Origin: Desulfobacteraceae bacterium
GTDB taxonomy: Bacteria > Desulfobacterota > DSM-4660 > Desulfatiglandales > Desulfatiglandaceae
DNA: 5,020 nt
Reading direction: 5' to 3'
Assembly (NCBI GenBank): GCA_013203065.1
Contig: JABMQV010000611.1
Location: forward strand, 1 to 5,020
Shown here: positions 1-5,020 of the stretch, in pieces
How the letters are laid out: the number at the start of each line of letters is the position of its first letter
Position numbering within the stretch: position 1 is the stretch's first letter
Program-made: the position numbers and the translations under genes
Notes under the pieces: model-generated
Database searches by the model: none
What the model was told of the DNA's origin: nothing
What the model saw: only the letters and a program-made list of their open reading frames with translations

Positions 1-143
1 CAGGGGGACCCTTTTTATTATACAGGATAGAAAGGGGAATTAGTACAGTTTGTTAAGGATGTCCCCAAGTCCACATATTAGTAACCATTTAGCTTTAGCC
101 CACTCAAAGCCGGCCTGTTTTGCTATCGATTTAAAAAATCGTT
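1..143. other. Downstream flank of the operon
   Basis: This region follows the operon and holds no supported gene. Besides the hairpin next to the stop, GCTTT (92-96) and AAAGC (106-110) could pair, and GGGGAC (4-9) is inverted at 61-66 (GTCCCC). A minus-strand frame leaving the beta gene stays open until a TAA at 42-40. No strong terminator is visible, so transcription may end beyond the window. Confidence 0.4.
127..141. other. Small hairpin just after the beta-subunit stop
   Basis: CGATTT (127-132) and AAATCG (136-141) form a perfect 6-bp stem with a 3-base loop, 3 bases beyond the beta-subunit stop. The stem is AT-rich and no T-tract follows on the minus strand, so it is not a convincing intrinsic terminator. 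It might still act as an RNA 3'-end stabiliser. Confidence 0.3.
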
Positions 144-1007
144 TCAGACAACCTTGCTTTTCAGGTCGGCCCAGTTCCGGTCAACCTCGTTTTGTATAGC
201 CTGGAGATTTTCTTTTTCCAGATGCCTAAATCTGCCCTGGAGTAAGAGATAGTCTTCTACCGGAAGACCCTTGGGATCATGGGAAATTTTATAGTCGCGG
301 CCTTCTTTTATTTCATAAAGCGGAAAGAAATTTGTCTCCACGGCCAACCTGCCGATATTCGGGGTTAATCTCTCCGGATATTTCCATCCTGTAGGACAGG
401 GAGACAGGATATGAATGTACTTCATACCCTTTATCTTTTTGGCTTCTTTGATCTTTCTTCGGAGATCATCTGGAAAGCAGGCGGACGCGGACGCGGAATA
501 GGGAATTTTGTGTGCCGCCATCAGTTCCACCATGTTTTTTTTCTTCAGGGGTTTTCCAAGTGGTGTCGTACTGGTCCAGGCATGCTGGGGCGTAGAAGAA
601 CTGCTCTGAACTCCTGTGTTCATATAGCCTTCATTGTCAAAGCAGCAGTAAATTATATTTTCGTTTCGGTCGGCGGCTCCGGAAAGCGACTGAAAACCAA
701 TGTCAGCGGTTCCGCCATCGCCCGCAAAGGCAACCACAGCAGTCTCATCATCCCCTTTGGCCAGAAGGGCATTTGAAATGCCGGCCGCACTGGAAGCCGC
801 CGATTCAAAAGCAGTGTGGTACACCGGGATCTTGAAGGTTGCAAAGGGAAAAGGCCCAAGGATAATCGCAATGCAGGAGGGAACAACTACACCGATGGTA
901 TTCTTGCCGACTGCCTGCAAAACCAGTTTAAGGCCGAGAACCTCTCCGCAGCCTGCACAGGCCAGATGTCCCGGATGCAGGTAATTATTATTCACTTCTG
1001 AGTGCAT
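144..1007 (-). CDS. porB: 2-oxoacid (probably pyruvate):ferredoxin oxidoreductase, TPP-binding beta subunit
   Basis: This is the TPP- and [4Fe-4S]-binding beta subunit, 287 residues from the start chosen here. Numbered in the longest possible frame (start 1019), the cluster ligands of the family are all present: Cys21 and Cys24 (CAGCG), Cys49 (PSC) and Cys208 (SPCPTGW). The TPP/metal motif runs from GDGG (100-103) to the DNEGYMNTG block (128-136). The frame opens with TTG at 1019 and has ATG codons at 1013 and 1007. A GAGG six bases before the 1007 ATG makes that the best start, giving an N-terminus MHSEVNNNYLHPGH and a 20-base overlap with the end of the alpha gene. Length suits the short-beta POR group. 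It is the last gene of the operon. Function as the beta subunit is firm; the choice between pyruvate and another 2-oxoacid is inference. Confidence 0.92.
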   Translation of the reverse strand: MHSEVNNNYLHPGHLACAGCGEVLGLKLVLQAVGKNTIGVVVPSCIAIILGPFPFATFKIPVYHTAFESAASSAAGISNALLAKGDDETAVVAFAGDGGTADIGFQSLSGAADRNENIIYCCFDNEGYMNTGVQSSSSTPQHAWTSTTPLGKPLKKKNMVELMAAHKIPYSASASACFPDDLRRKIKEAKKIKGMKYIHILSPCPTGWKYPERLTPNIGRLAVETNFFPLYEIKEGRDYKISHDPKGLPVEDYLLLQGRFRHLEKENLQAIQNEVDRNWADLKSKVV

Positions 1008-2160
1008 TTTCATCCTCAATATTTGAAATCGGGTTTAGCGGGGCTTCTTTCATTTCTGAGCTAATCTCAATGACTCTTTTGATATTTGCCGGTGAAACAT
1101 TTGTTCCTCCGAGGCCTAAAACAAAAGAAAACACCGGAACATTATGCACCCTTGAAAAGAGTACGGATTTTAACTCTTCACTGAAAACGCCTTCCTGCCC
1201 CGGGGATATGTTGCGGTCAATCACGGCAATTCGATCAGCGTGCTTCAAGGCGTCAATCAAAGCAGCCTTGGGAAAAGGCCTGAACAATCGTATACGCACC
1301 AGCCCGACTTTTTTGCCTTCGTCTCTGAGATCATCGATGGCAACCCTGGCTGTGGAGCCAATCGTGCCTGCGGTAACCAGAATGATTTCCGCGTCGTCAT
1401 TGCGATAGCAATCCAATAAATGGTATTCCCGGCCAAATTGTTCATGGTATTCCTTATGAACCGCTTCAACCACCTCCAGCGCGTTTTCCATGGCTTCCTG
1501 CCGTGCCAATTTGAATTCCGCGTATTGGCTCTGGGTCACAGTCTGGCAAAAGGTGGCAGGCTTTTCCGGGTCCAGTTGAAAAGCGGGTTCGAATGGAGGC
1601 AGGAATGCGTCCACTGATTCCTGGTCCGGCAACTCAACGGGTTCCATAAAGTGTGACGTGTAAAATGCTTCCAACACCACCATGCTGGGAAGCAAAACAG
1701 TCTCTGATACTTTGTATGCCTGGATCACAGTGTCCAGGGCTTCTTGATTATCGGCCACATAGAATTGCAGCCAGCCGGTATCTCGTTGAGACAGACTATC
1801 CGTCTGGTCGCTCCAAAAACTCCAGGGGGCGGCTATGGAGCGGTTCACATTGACCATCACAACGGGCACGCGCATTCCCGAGGCATAATGCAGCATTTCA
1901 TGCATCAGGGCCAGACCTTGCGATGAAGTTGCCGTAAATGTTCGCACACCGGTCAAGGAGGCGGCAATGCAGGCCGCCATGGCCGAATGTTCCGATTCCA
2001 CCCGCATCATTCTGGCCCCCAATACCCCTTGCCCATCCCATTCAGACAGCTTTTCATAAATAGGGCTTTGCGGCGTTATGGGGTATGCAGCAACGACCTG
2101 GGGCCCTGCCAGTTTCGCACCATGGGCTGCTGCCTCGTTACCTTTCAGAAACATTCTCAT
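988..2160 (-). CDS. porA: 2-oxoacid (probably pyruvate):ferredoxin oxidoreductase, alpha subunit
   Basis: This 390-residue alpha subunit combines the pyrimidine-binding domain (about residues 1-240) with the transketolase C-terminal-like domain II (about 255-370). With beta it forms the TPP active site that oxidatively decarboxylates a 2-oxoacid to acyl-CoA, or runs the reverse carboxylation. Visible signatures are AAYPITPQSPI (24-34, with the conserved active-site Thr29), ESEHSAMAA (55-63), TATSSQGLALMHE (76-88), NVNR (104-107, whose Arg fits the substrate-carboxylate arginine of pyruvate enzymes) and QRDTGWLQFY (125-134). Domain II shows AEIILVTAGTIGSTAR (257-272) and DRNISPG (315-321). Length is normal for a split alpha subunit. 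The ATG at 2160 overlaps the previous stop as ATGA, with GGAG about 11 bases upstream; Met3 at 2154 is an alternative. Pyruvate is the best substrate guess, but phenylglyoxylate-type enzymes share most of these motifs. Confidence 0.93.
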   Translation of the reverse strand: MRMFLKGNEAAAHGAKLAGPQVVAAYPITPQSPIYEKLSEWDGQGVLGARMMRVESEHSAMAACIAASLTGVRTFTATSSQGLALMHEMLHYASGMRVPVVMVNVNRSIAAPWSFWSDQTDSLSQRDTGWLQFYVADNQEALDTVIQAYKVSETVLLPSMVVLEAFYTSHFMEPVELPDQESVDAFLPPFEPAFQLDPEKPATFCQTVTQSQYAEFKLARQEAMENALEVVEAVHKEYHEQFGREYHLLDCYRNDDAEIILVTAGTIGSTARVAIDDLRDEGKKVGLVRIRLFRPFPKAALIDALKHADRIAVIDRNISPGQEGVFSEELKSVLFSRVHNVPVFSFVLGLGGTNVSPANIKRVIEISSEMKEAPLNPISNIEDENALRSE

Positions 2161-3920
2161 CGGATATCCATCTCCATCTCAATGATATTCCTTGGGCAGG
2201 CTACGGAACAAATACCACAGCCTTTGCAATAATCGGCGTTGAAATCATACTTGCCGGATGTGGCGTCTTTGAGAACCGATAGGTCAGGGCAGAAGTCCAG
2301 GCAGTTTTCACAATCGATGCAAGTGCCGCAGTTGAAGCACCGCGCTATCTCCTGCTCCATGACTTTCGGATCGAGCCCCAAGACGATCTCTGCAAAGCTT
2401 GCCTTACGGGTTTGGGGGTTTGCTGCTTCAGGCATTATCCGGGGGTTATTGGAAAAAAAGAGGGTGTTGATCTGATCAAAATCAACCACGCCTTTGAGGT
2501 CTTCCGAATCGTTTTCAGATCCTTGCAGGAAATGCTGAAAAGAAAAAGCTTCACTGATCCCTATTTGGTGAGCCCGGAACTTCGCTTCAACGTTTTTGGC
2601 CTCAAGAAAGCAACTGATGGCAAGGGCTCCCATTTTACCCCCAGCGATGGCATGGGCCACAAATGCTTTTCCTCCGGCGGCATCTCCACCTGCAAAGATT
2701 TTGGGGTGGCCCGTTGTGCCGAACTGATCGGCACTGATTCTGCCCCGGACGATTTCAATTTCTTCAGGCAATACGCCTGCTTTCAAGTCTTGCCCGATGG
2801 CAACAATGACGCGGTCCACCTCGTATTTGCGAGTTTCATTGCCTAGGACAGAGATGCTCAGGTTGCCGGATGTTTCATCTTTTTTCACTTCTGCCTGTCG
2901 GAAGTCAATCGAAATGGGGCTCAGCGAGTCTTCGTGCAGTTCAACCGGAACCCACCCGTTCCGGATTTCCAGGCCTTCCTCCAGGGCCTCTTCAAGATCG
3001 TCGGACAAAGCCGGCATCTGCTCCCGGGATTCGGGGCACACCACGGTAATATTGCTGCCCTGGCCGTGTCGAAGCCTCAATAGGGTGCGAGCGACATCAA
3101 TGGCAACATTTCCGCCTCCAATAATGAGGGTTTTTTCACCGGGGTCATTTAACAGCGATTTCTCCGGATCGGACAAAAATACCAGGCCTGAAAGAATTCG
3201 ATCATTCGTGTCATCCGAATCAAACGGCATTTTGCCCTCATGCAGTCCAATGGATAAAAAAACAGCATCATAAGAATCCAAATCTTCCCAGCTCAAATCC
3301 TCGCCAACTCTGGTTCTAAGCTTCGTTTTTATTCCTAAGGCAAGGATACGACGAATTTCCCCGTCCAAAACAGATCCCGGTAAACGAAAGTCGGGAATAC
3401 CGTAACGCAGCATGCCCCCCAACTCCGTTCGGGCTTCAAATATGGTGACGTCGTGTCCCATCCTGGCCAAATGGTACGCGGCACTCAAACCGGCCGGGCC
3501 TGACCCAATGACGGCGATCCGGTTCTTCCCGGAGTTGACCCGCAATTCAGCATCTACATCAACCTGACCATAATCAGACAGGAAACGCTCAAAACTTCTT
3601 ATATTGATCGGCTCATCAAATTTTCCCCGATTGCATTCGCTCTCACAGGGATGATAGCACACTCGGCCGCAGACCCCCGGCAAGGGATTGTCCTGCAGGT
3701 AAATTTTCAACGCACCGTTCACATCGCCTTTTGATGCCAGGTCAAAGGCTGAGGGAATGTTAATACCGATGGGGCAGGCATGGCGACAGGGTGCGACCCT
3801 GTTCATAAATACCGGTTTTTCCGATCGTTGATTCCCGGTCTTAAACACGAGTGAGCTTTCGGACGAGATGGCCACAAACGGCTTTTTCATATCCAGATCA
3901 GGTCTAAATCGGCGTGTCAT
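2157..3920 (-). CDS. Fused GltD-like FAD/NAD(P)-dependent oxidoreductase with C-terminal PorD-like 2x[4Fe-4S] ferredoxin domain
   Basis: This 587-residue protein is the predicted electron-transfer subunit of the complex. Residues 45-96 form a GltD-type N-terminal FeS region with Cys45, 49, 84, 88, 92 and 96 (PCRHACP, then VCGRVCYHPCESEC). Residues about 134-440 are the flavoprotein core: FAD dinucleotide motif GSGPAG (139-144) with FEAR (161-164), NAD(P) motif GGGNVAIDVART (268-279), and FAD-closing motif FAGGDAAGG (409-417). The C-terminus has ferredoxin motifs Cys534/537/540/544-Pro and Cys565/568/571/575-Pro, which match the delta subunit (PorD). No separate delta gene is present, so this domain fills that role. 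By inference, electrons from the alpha/beta core pass through the ferredoxin domain to FAD and NAD(P), or in reverse. The ATG at 3920 has an AAAGGAGT Shine-Dalgarno (3938-3931). Residues about 1-30 are a non-motif extension, and Met11 (3890) is a less likely start. The stop overlaps the alpha gene by 4 bases. Domain calls are firm; cofactor and physiological direction are inferred. Confidence 0.9.
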   Translation of the reverse strand: MTRRFRPDLDMKKPFVAISSESSLVFKTGNQRSEKPVFMNRVAPCRHACPIGINIPSAFDLASKGDVNGALKIYLQDNPLPGVCGRVCYHPCESECNRGKFDEPINIRSFERFLSDYGQVDVDAELRVNSGKNRIAVIGSGPAGLSAAYHLARMGHDVTIFEARTELGGMLRYGIPDFRLPGSVLDGEIRRILALGIKTKLRTRVGEDLSWEDLDSYDAVFLSIGLHEGKMPFDSDDTNDRILSGLVFLSDPEKSLLNDPGEKTLIIGGGNVAIDVARTLLRLRHGQGSNITVVCPESREQMPALSDDLEEALEEGLEIRNGWVPVELHEDSLSPISIDFRQAEVKKDETSGNLSISVLGNETRKYEVDRVIVAIGQDLKAGVLPEEIEIVRGRISADQFGTTGHPKIFAGGDAAGGKAFVAHAIAGGKMGALAISCFLEAKNVEAKFRAHQIGISEAFSFQHFLQGSENDSEDLKGVVDFDQINTLFFSNNPRIMPEAANPQTRKASFAEIVLGLDPKVMEQEIARCFNCGTCIDCENCLDFCPDLSVLKDATSGKYDFNADYCKGCGICSVACPRNIIEMEMDIR

Positions 3921-3930
3921 TTATGCTCGC

Positions 3931-3938
3931 ACTCCTTT
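3931..3938 (-). promoter_or_regulatory. Shine-Dalgarno site of the GltD/PorD fusion gene
   Basis: The minus strand reads AAAGGAGT in the 20-base gap between the gamma stop and the ATG at 3920. This is the strongest ribosome binding site in the window and decides the start at Met1 over Met11. It lies about 10 bases from the ATG. Confidence 0.75.
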
Positions 3939-3940
3939 AG

Positions 3941-4477
3941 TCAACGCATTGTGACTTTTTCATATGCTTCTTTCGCGGCCGCTAAATTCTCATCAACTGC
4001 CACCGGCACTGTATCCGCAATCACCTTGAGGACCGCATCCAGGCTGACAACCTCGCTGAGACGAACATAAGCTCCCAGCACCGCGGTATTCACGATGGCA
4101 CCGAGGCCGTTTTTCTTGGAAATCTCAAGCGCGTTTATTATGCCCACTTTATAATTATGATTCACATCCGGATGCCGATCCCCAGCCGTGTTTAGTAACA
4201 GGGTTCCACCGGGTACCAGGGTTTCTGCCATTTCCTTTTCATCAAATAAGGAATCATCCAACACGATGAGATGATTCGGTCTTTCAATGTCACACTTAAG
4301 GTAGATTTTCTCATCGCTTATCCGAACAAAGGCTGCCACGGGTGCACCCCGCTTTTCGCCACCGAAAAGCGAATAACCCTGCGGAAAACGGCCTTCTTCA
4401 AAACAGGTCCGCGCCAAAATTTCCGAGGCCACAACAACCCCCTGCCCTCCCCTGCCCTGTAATTTCACCTCGATCAT
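3941..4477 (-). CDS. porC: 2-oxoacid (probably pyruvate):ferredoxin oxidoreductase, gamma subunit
   Basis: This 178-residue protein is the gamma subunit of a cytoplasmic 2-oxoacid:ferredoxin oxidoreductase. In this family the domain helps form the CoA/alpha-beta interface and carries no FeS cluster. Seen directly: an N-terminal GRGGQG motif at residues 8-13, FGGEKRGAPV at 38-47 (the family signature, close to FGxExRGAPV) and NTAVLGA at 130-136. Length matches free-standing gamma subunits (about 180 residues), so the gene is complete. The ATG at 4477 puts the glycine motif at the usual distance from the N-terminus. The ribosome binding site is weak (GAGA shortly upstream). It is the first gene of the operon, and 20 bases separate its stop from the next start. 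Assignment to the gamma family is firm. Pyruvate as substrate is inferred from the alpha/beta partners; a 2-oxoisovalerate or aromatic 2-oxoacid enzyme would have the same fold. The symbol follows the archaeal porCDAB naming; others use porG. Confidence 0.93.
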   Translation of the reverse strand: MIEVKLQGRGGQGVVVASEILARTCFEEGRFPQGYSLFGGEKRGAPVAAFVRISDEKIYLKCDIERPNHLIVLDDSLFDEKEMAETLVPGGTLLLNTAGDRHPDVNHNYKVGIINALEISKKNGLGAIVNTAVLGAYVRLSEVVSLDAVLKVIADTVPVAVDENLAAAKEAYEKVTMR

Positions 4478-4500
4478 ATCGAATCTCTATTAACCCATTG

Positions 4501-4547
4501 GCGTTTGTAAAAATAAATAATATCTTCGTCCAAACTTCAAGAAACGC
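4501..4547. repeat. 6-bp inverted repeat GCGTTT / AAACGC flanking the putative -10
   Basis: GCGTTT at 4501-4506 and AAACGC at 4542-4547 are perfect inverted arms 35 bases apart, upstream of the gamma gene. The candidate -10 box lies between them. Such spacing could suit an operator bound by a dimeric or looping regulator, but 6-bp arms this far apart can occur by chance. Confidence 0.25.
4517..4545 (-). promoter_or_regulatory. Possible operon promoter (-10 TATTAT, poor -35)
   Basis: On the minus strand TATTAT (4522-4517) matches the sigma70 -10 consensus at five of six positions and lies 39 bases upstream of the gamma ATG. The expected -35 position (4545-4540) reads GTTTCT, a poor match. A better -35-like TTGAAG (4540-4535) is only 12 bases from this box. 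The box is the best candidate in an AT-rich stretch, so AT-richness alone could explain it. Confidence 0.25.
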
Positions 4548-4554
4548 TTCCCTT

Positions 4555-4623
4555 TTATTGCATCAAAAAAATGACTTCCTTGAGCTCTTTCATGGTATGG
4601 CAGATGTGATACCGGACTGCCAA
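4555..4623 (-). other. Candidate short ORF (22 codons) upstream of the gamma gene
   Basis: A minus-strand frame with a TTG at 4623 and an internal ATG at 4593 ends at TAA (4557-4555). The ATG version encodes MKELKEVIFLMQ. The composition looks protein-like, but neither start has a good Shine-Dalgarno. The possible operon promoter lies downstream, so it would not be a leader peptide of that transcript unless a farther promoter is used. No function is proposed. Confidence 0.12.
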
Positions 4624-4692
4624 CTCAGTTTCAGTAATCTATTTCTTTAGCTCACTTAGACAGATAAGAAAATGAAAAGAATTCCTTATTCC

Positions 4693-4727
4693 ATCCAGTA
4701 TCCAGAGGGCAGTATCCGGTATCTTGC
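4693..4727. repeat. Degenerate heptamer tandem repeat (ATCCAGT-like)
   Basis: Read on the plus strand, successive 7-base units are ATCCAGT, ATCCAGA, GGGCAGT, ATCCGGT and a decayed ATCTTGC. The 8-base word CAGTATCC recurs exactly 14 bases apart (4696 and 4710), so the 7-base phase is real. It has the look of a short intergenic microsatellite; no function is evident. Confidence 0.6.
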
Positions 4728-4733
4728 TATAAT
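4725..4733 (+). promoter_or_regulatory. Possible extended -10 promoter on the plus strand (TGCTATAAT)
   Basis: TGCTATAAT is an exact extended -10 element (TGnTATAAT). No good -35 lies 17 bases upstream, but extended -10 promoters can work without one. Transcription would run right, away from the operon, towards the window edge, where no gene is established. It could be chance. Confidence 0.25.
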
Positions 4734-4792
4734 TTGCACCACAATATGTTGAAACTTGACACAAATTCTAAGATCTCGGTTTATGTAGACGG

Positions 4793-5011
4793 CTAGTCCC
4801 GCAGACAATCGTTCAGTCTAAAACTAAAGGTCCACATTGACTCTTCTCTCAAAAAGAGCGGCTTTTTCTCTCCCCACCCACGGATCCGTTTGATACGGTC
4901 GACGATGTCTCTGGTTTGATTTGATTTGATAAGAACTTGCTTTTTCAGGGAAGAACTGTACCGAAATGCCACTTGGGCGTCAAGGAAAAAGAAACCACAA
5001 TATAGGTGGGG
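4793..5011 (-). other. Open frame without a clear start, possible gene relic
   Basis: A minus-strand frame stays open for 72 codons between a TGA at 5014-5012 and a TAG at 4795-4793. It includes a basic stretch, RDIVDRIKRIRGWGEKK, of protein-like composition. No ATG occurs until a Met 19 codons before the end. A GTG about 13 codons into the frame lacks a Shine-Dalgarno. I do not recognise the family. It may be the decayed 3' end of a gene, or a chance open frame. Confidence 0.2.
4886..4929. repeat. Small hairpin CCGT-TTGAT-ACGG and three TTTGA units
   Basis: CCGT (4886-4889) and ACGG (4895-4898) can pair around a 5-base loop. Slightly downstream TTTGA repeats three times in tandem (4915-4929). 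The stem is short and no T-tract follows, so this is recorded as local repetitive structure without a proposed function. Confidence 0.3.
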
Positions 5012-5020
5012 TCAGGCTGG

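Larger units (their letters stand above)
4478..5020. other. Upstream intergenic region without a convincing gene
   Basis: This stretch of about 540 bases precedes the operon. Both strands have frequent stops. It contains the possible operon promoter and inverted repeat near 4500-4547, a short minus-strand frame at 4555-4623, a degenerate 7-bp tandem repeat at 4693-4727, an extended -10 box on the plus strand at 4725-4733, a 72-codon minus-strand open frame at 4793-5011, a small hairpin at 4886-4898 and three TTTGA units at 4915-4929. No tRNA, known riboswitch fold or intact transposase was recognised. Confidence 0.6.

Noticed and set aside
2..16. AGGG-GGA-CCCT followed by T residues, read as a plus-strand terminator
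   Set aside because: Only a 4-bp stem is visible and the window edge cuts the sequence, so it cannot be judged.
411..984. Plus-strand frames of 94-121 codons opposite the beta gene
   Set aside because: They lie antisense to a gene with clear family motifs and show no recognisable domain of their own.
2412..3273. Plus-strand frames of 144 and 158 codons opposite the GltD/PorD fusion gene
   Set aside because: They mirror the codon pattern of the real gene on the other strand, have Ser/Arg-rich or Cys/Phe-rich shadow composition, and lack motifs.
4608..4624. Possible sigma54 promoter upstream of the gamma gene (TTGGCAG on the minus strand)
   Set aside because: The -24 half resembles TTGGCA, but the -12 half reads TATCA and lacks the required GC, so the site is not credible.
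4342..4650. 102-codon plus-strand frame across the gamma start and upstream region
   Set aside because: Its first half is antisense to the gamma gene and the remainder covers the presumed promoter; no domain or ribosome binding site supports it.
4756..4786. Perfect -35 TTGACA on the plus strand at 4756-4761
   Set aside because: No acceptable -10 lies 16-18 bases downstream; the best hexamer there, TTTATG at 18 bases, matches only three positions.
4851..4867. Terminator-like AAAAAG ... CTTTTT hairpin
   Set aside because: The 6-bp stem has a single G-C pair and a 5-base loop. It is too weak for an intrinsic terminator and no gene end is placed just before it.

Overview
The window holds one complete four-gene operon on the minus strand (about 4477 down to 144) that encodes a multisubunit 2-oxoacid:ferredoxin oxidoreductase of the pyruvate synthase/PFOR superfamily. 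In transcription order the genes are: gamma subunit (4477-3941); a 587-residue protein joining a GltD-like FAD/NAD(P)H oxidoreductase to a C-terminal PorD-like 2x[4Fe-4S] ferredoxin domain (3920-2157); alpha subunit (2160-988); and TPP-binding beta subunit (about 1007-144). Gene junctions are very tight: a 20-base gap carrying a good ribosome binding site, then an ATGA overlap, then an overlap of about 20 bases. Equimolar, translationally coupled synthesis of one complex is therefore likely.

The subunits suggest this job: alpha and beta bind and decarboxylate a 2-oxoacid on TPP with CoA, gamma completes the CoA-side assembly, electrons leave beta through its [4Fe-4S] cluster to the ferredoxin domain, and the fused GltD-like module passes them to or from NAD(P). 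This predicts an NAD(P)-linked 2-oxoacid oxidoreductase rather than one limited to free ferredoxin. The nearest characterised architecture I know is phenylglyoxylate:NAD+ oxidoreductase (PadEFGHI), where the NADH module is a separate subunit. The alpha and beta motifs fit the pyruvate branch at least as well. The substrate cannot be settled from the sequence.

The oxygen-sensitive, FeS-rich enzyme points to an anaerobe. The split POR genes with a GltD-like partner and mid-range base composition would suit a sulfate reducer or other Desulfobacterota-type bacterium, but this taxonomic guess is weak.

The flanks are non-coding or degraded. Bases 1-143 follow the operon and hold small hairpins without a T-tract, plus an open frame without a start that runs out of the beta gene. 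Bases 4478-5020 hold no convincing gene. They contain a possible operon promoter, a degenerate 7-bp tandem repeat, an extended -10 box on the plus strand, and a 72-codon minus-strand open frame without a clear start that may be a gene relic. No RNA gene, CRISPR array, intact transposase or dramatic new system is visible; the fused electron-transfer subunit is the most notable item.
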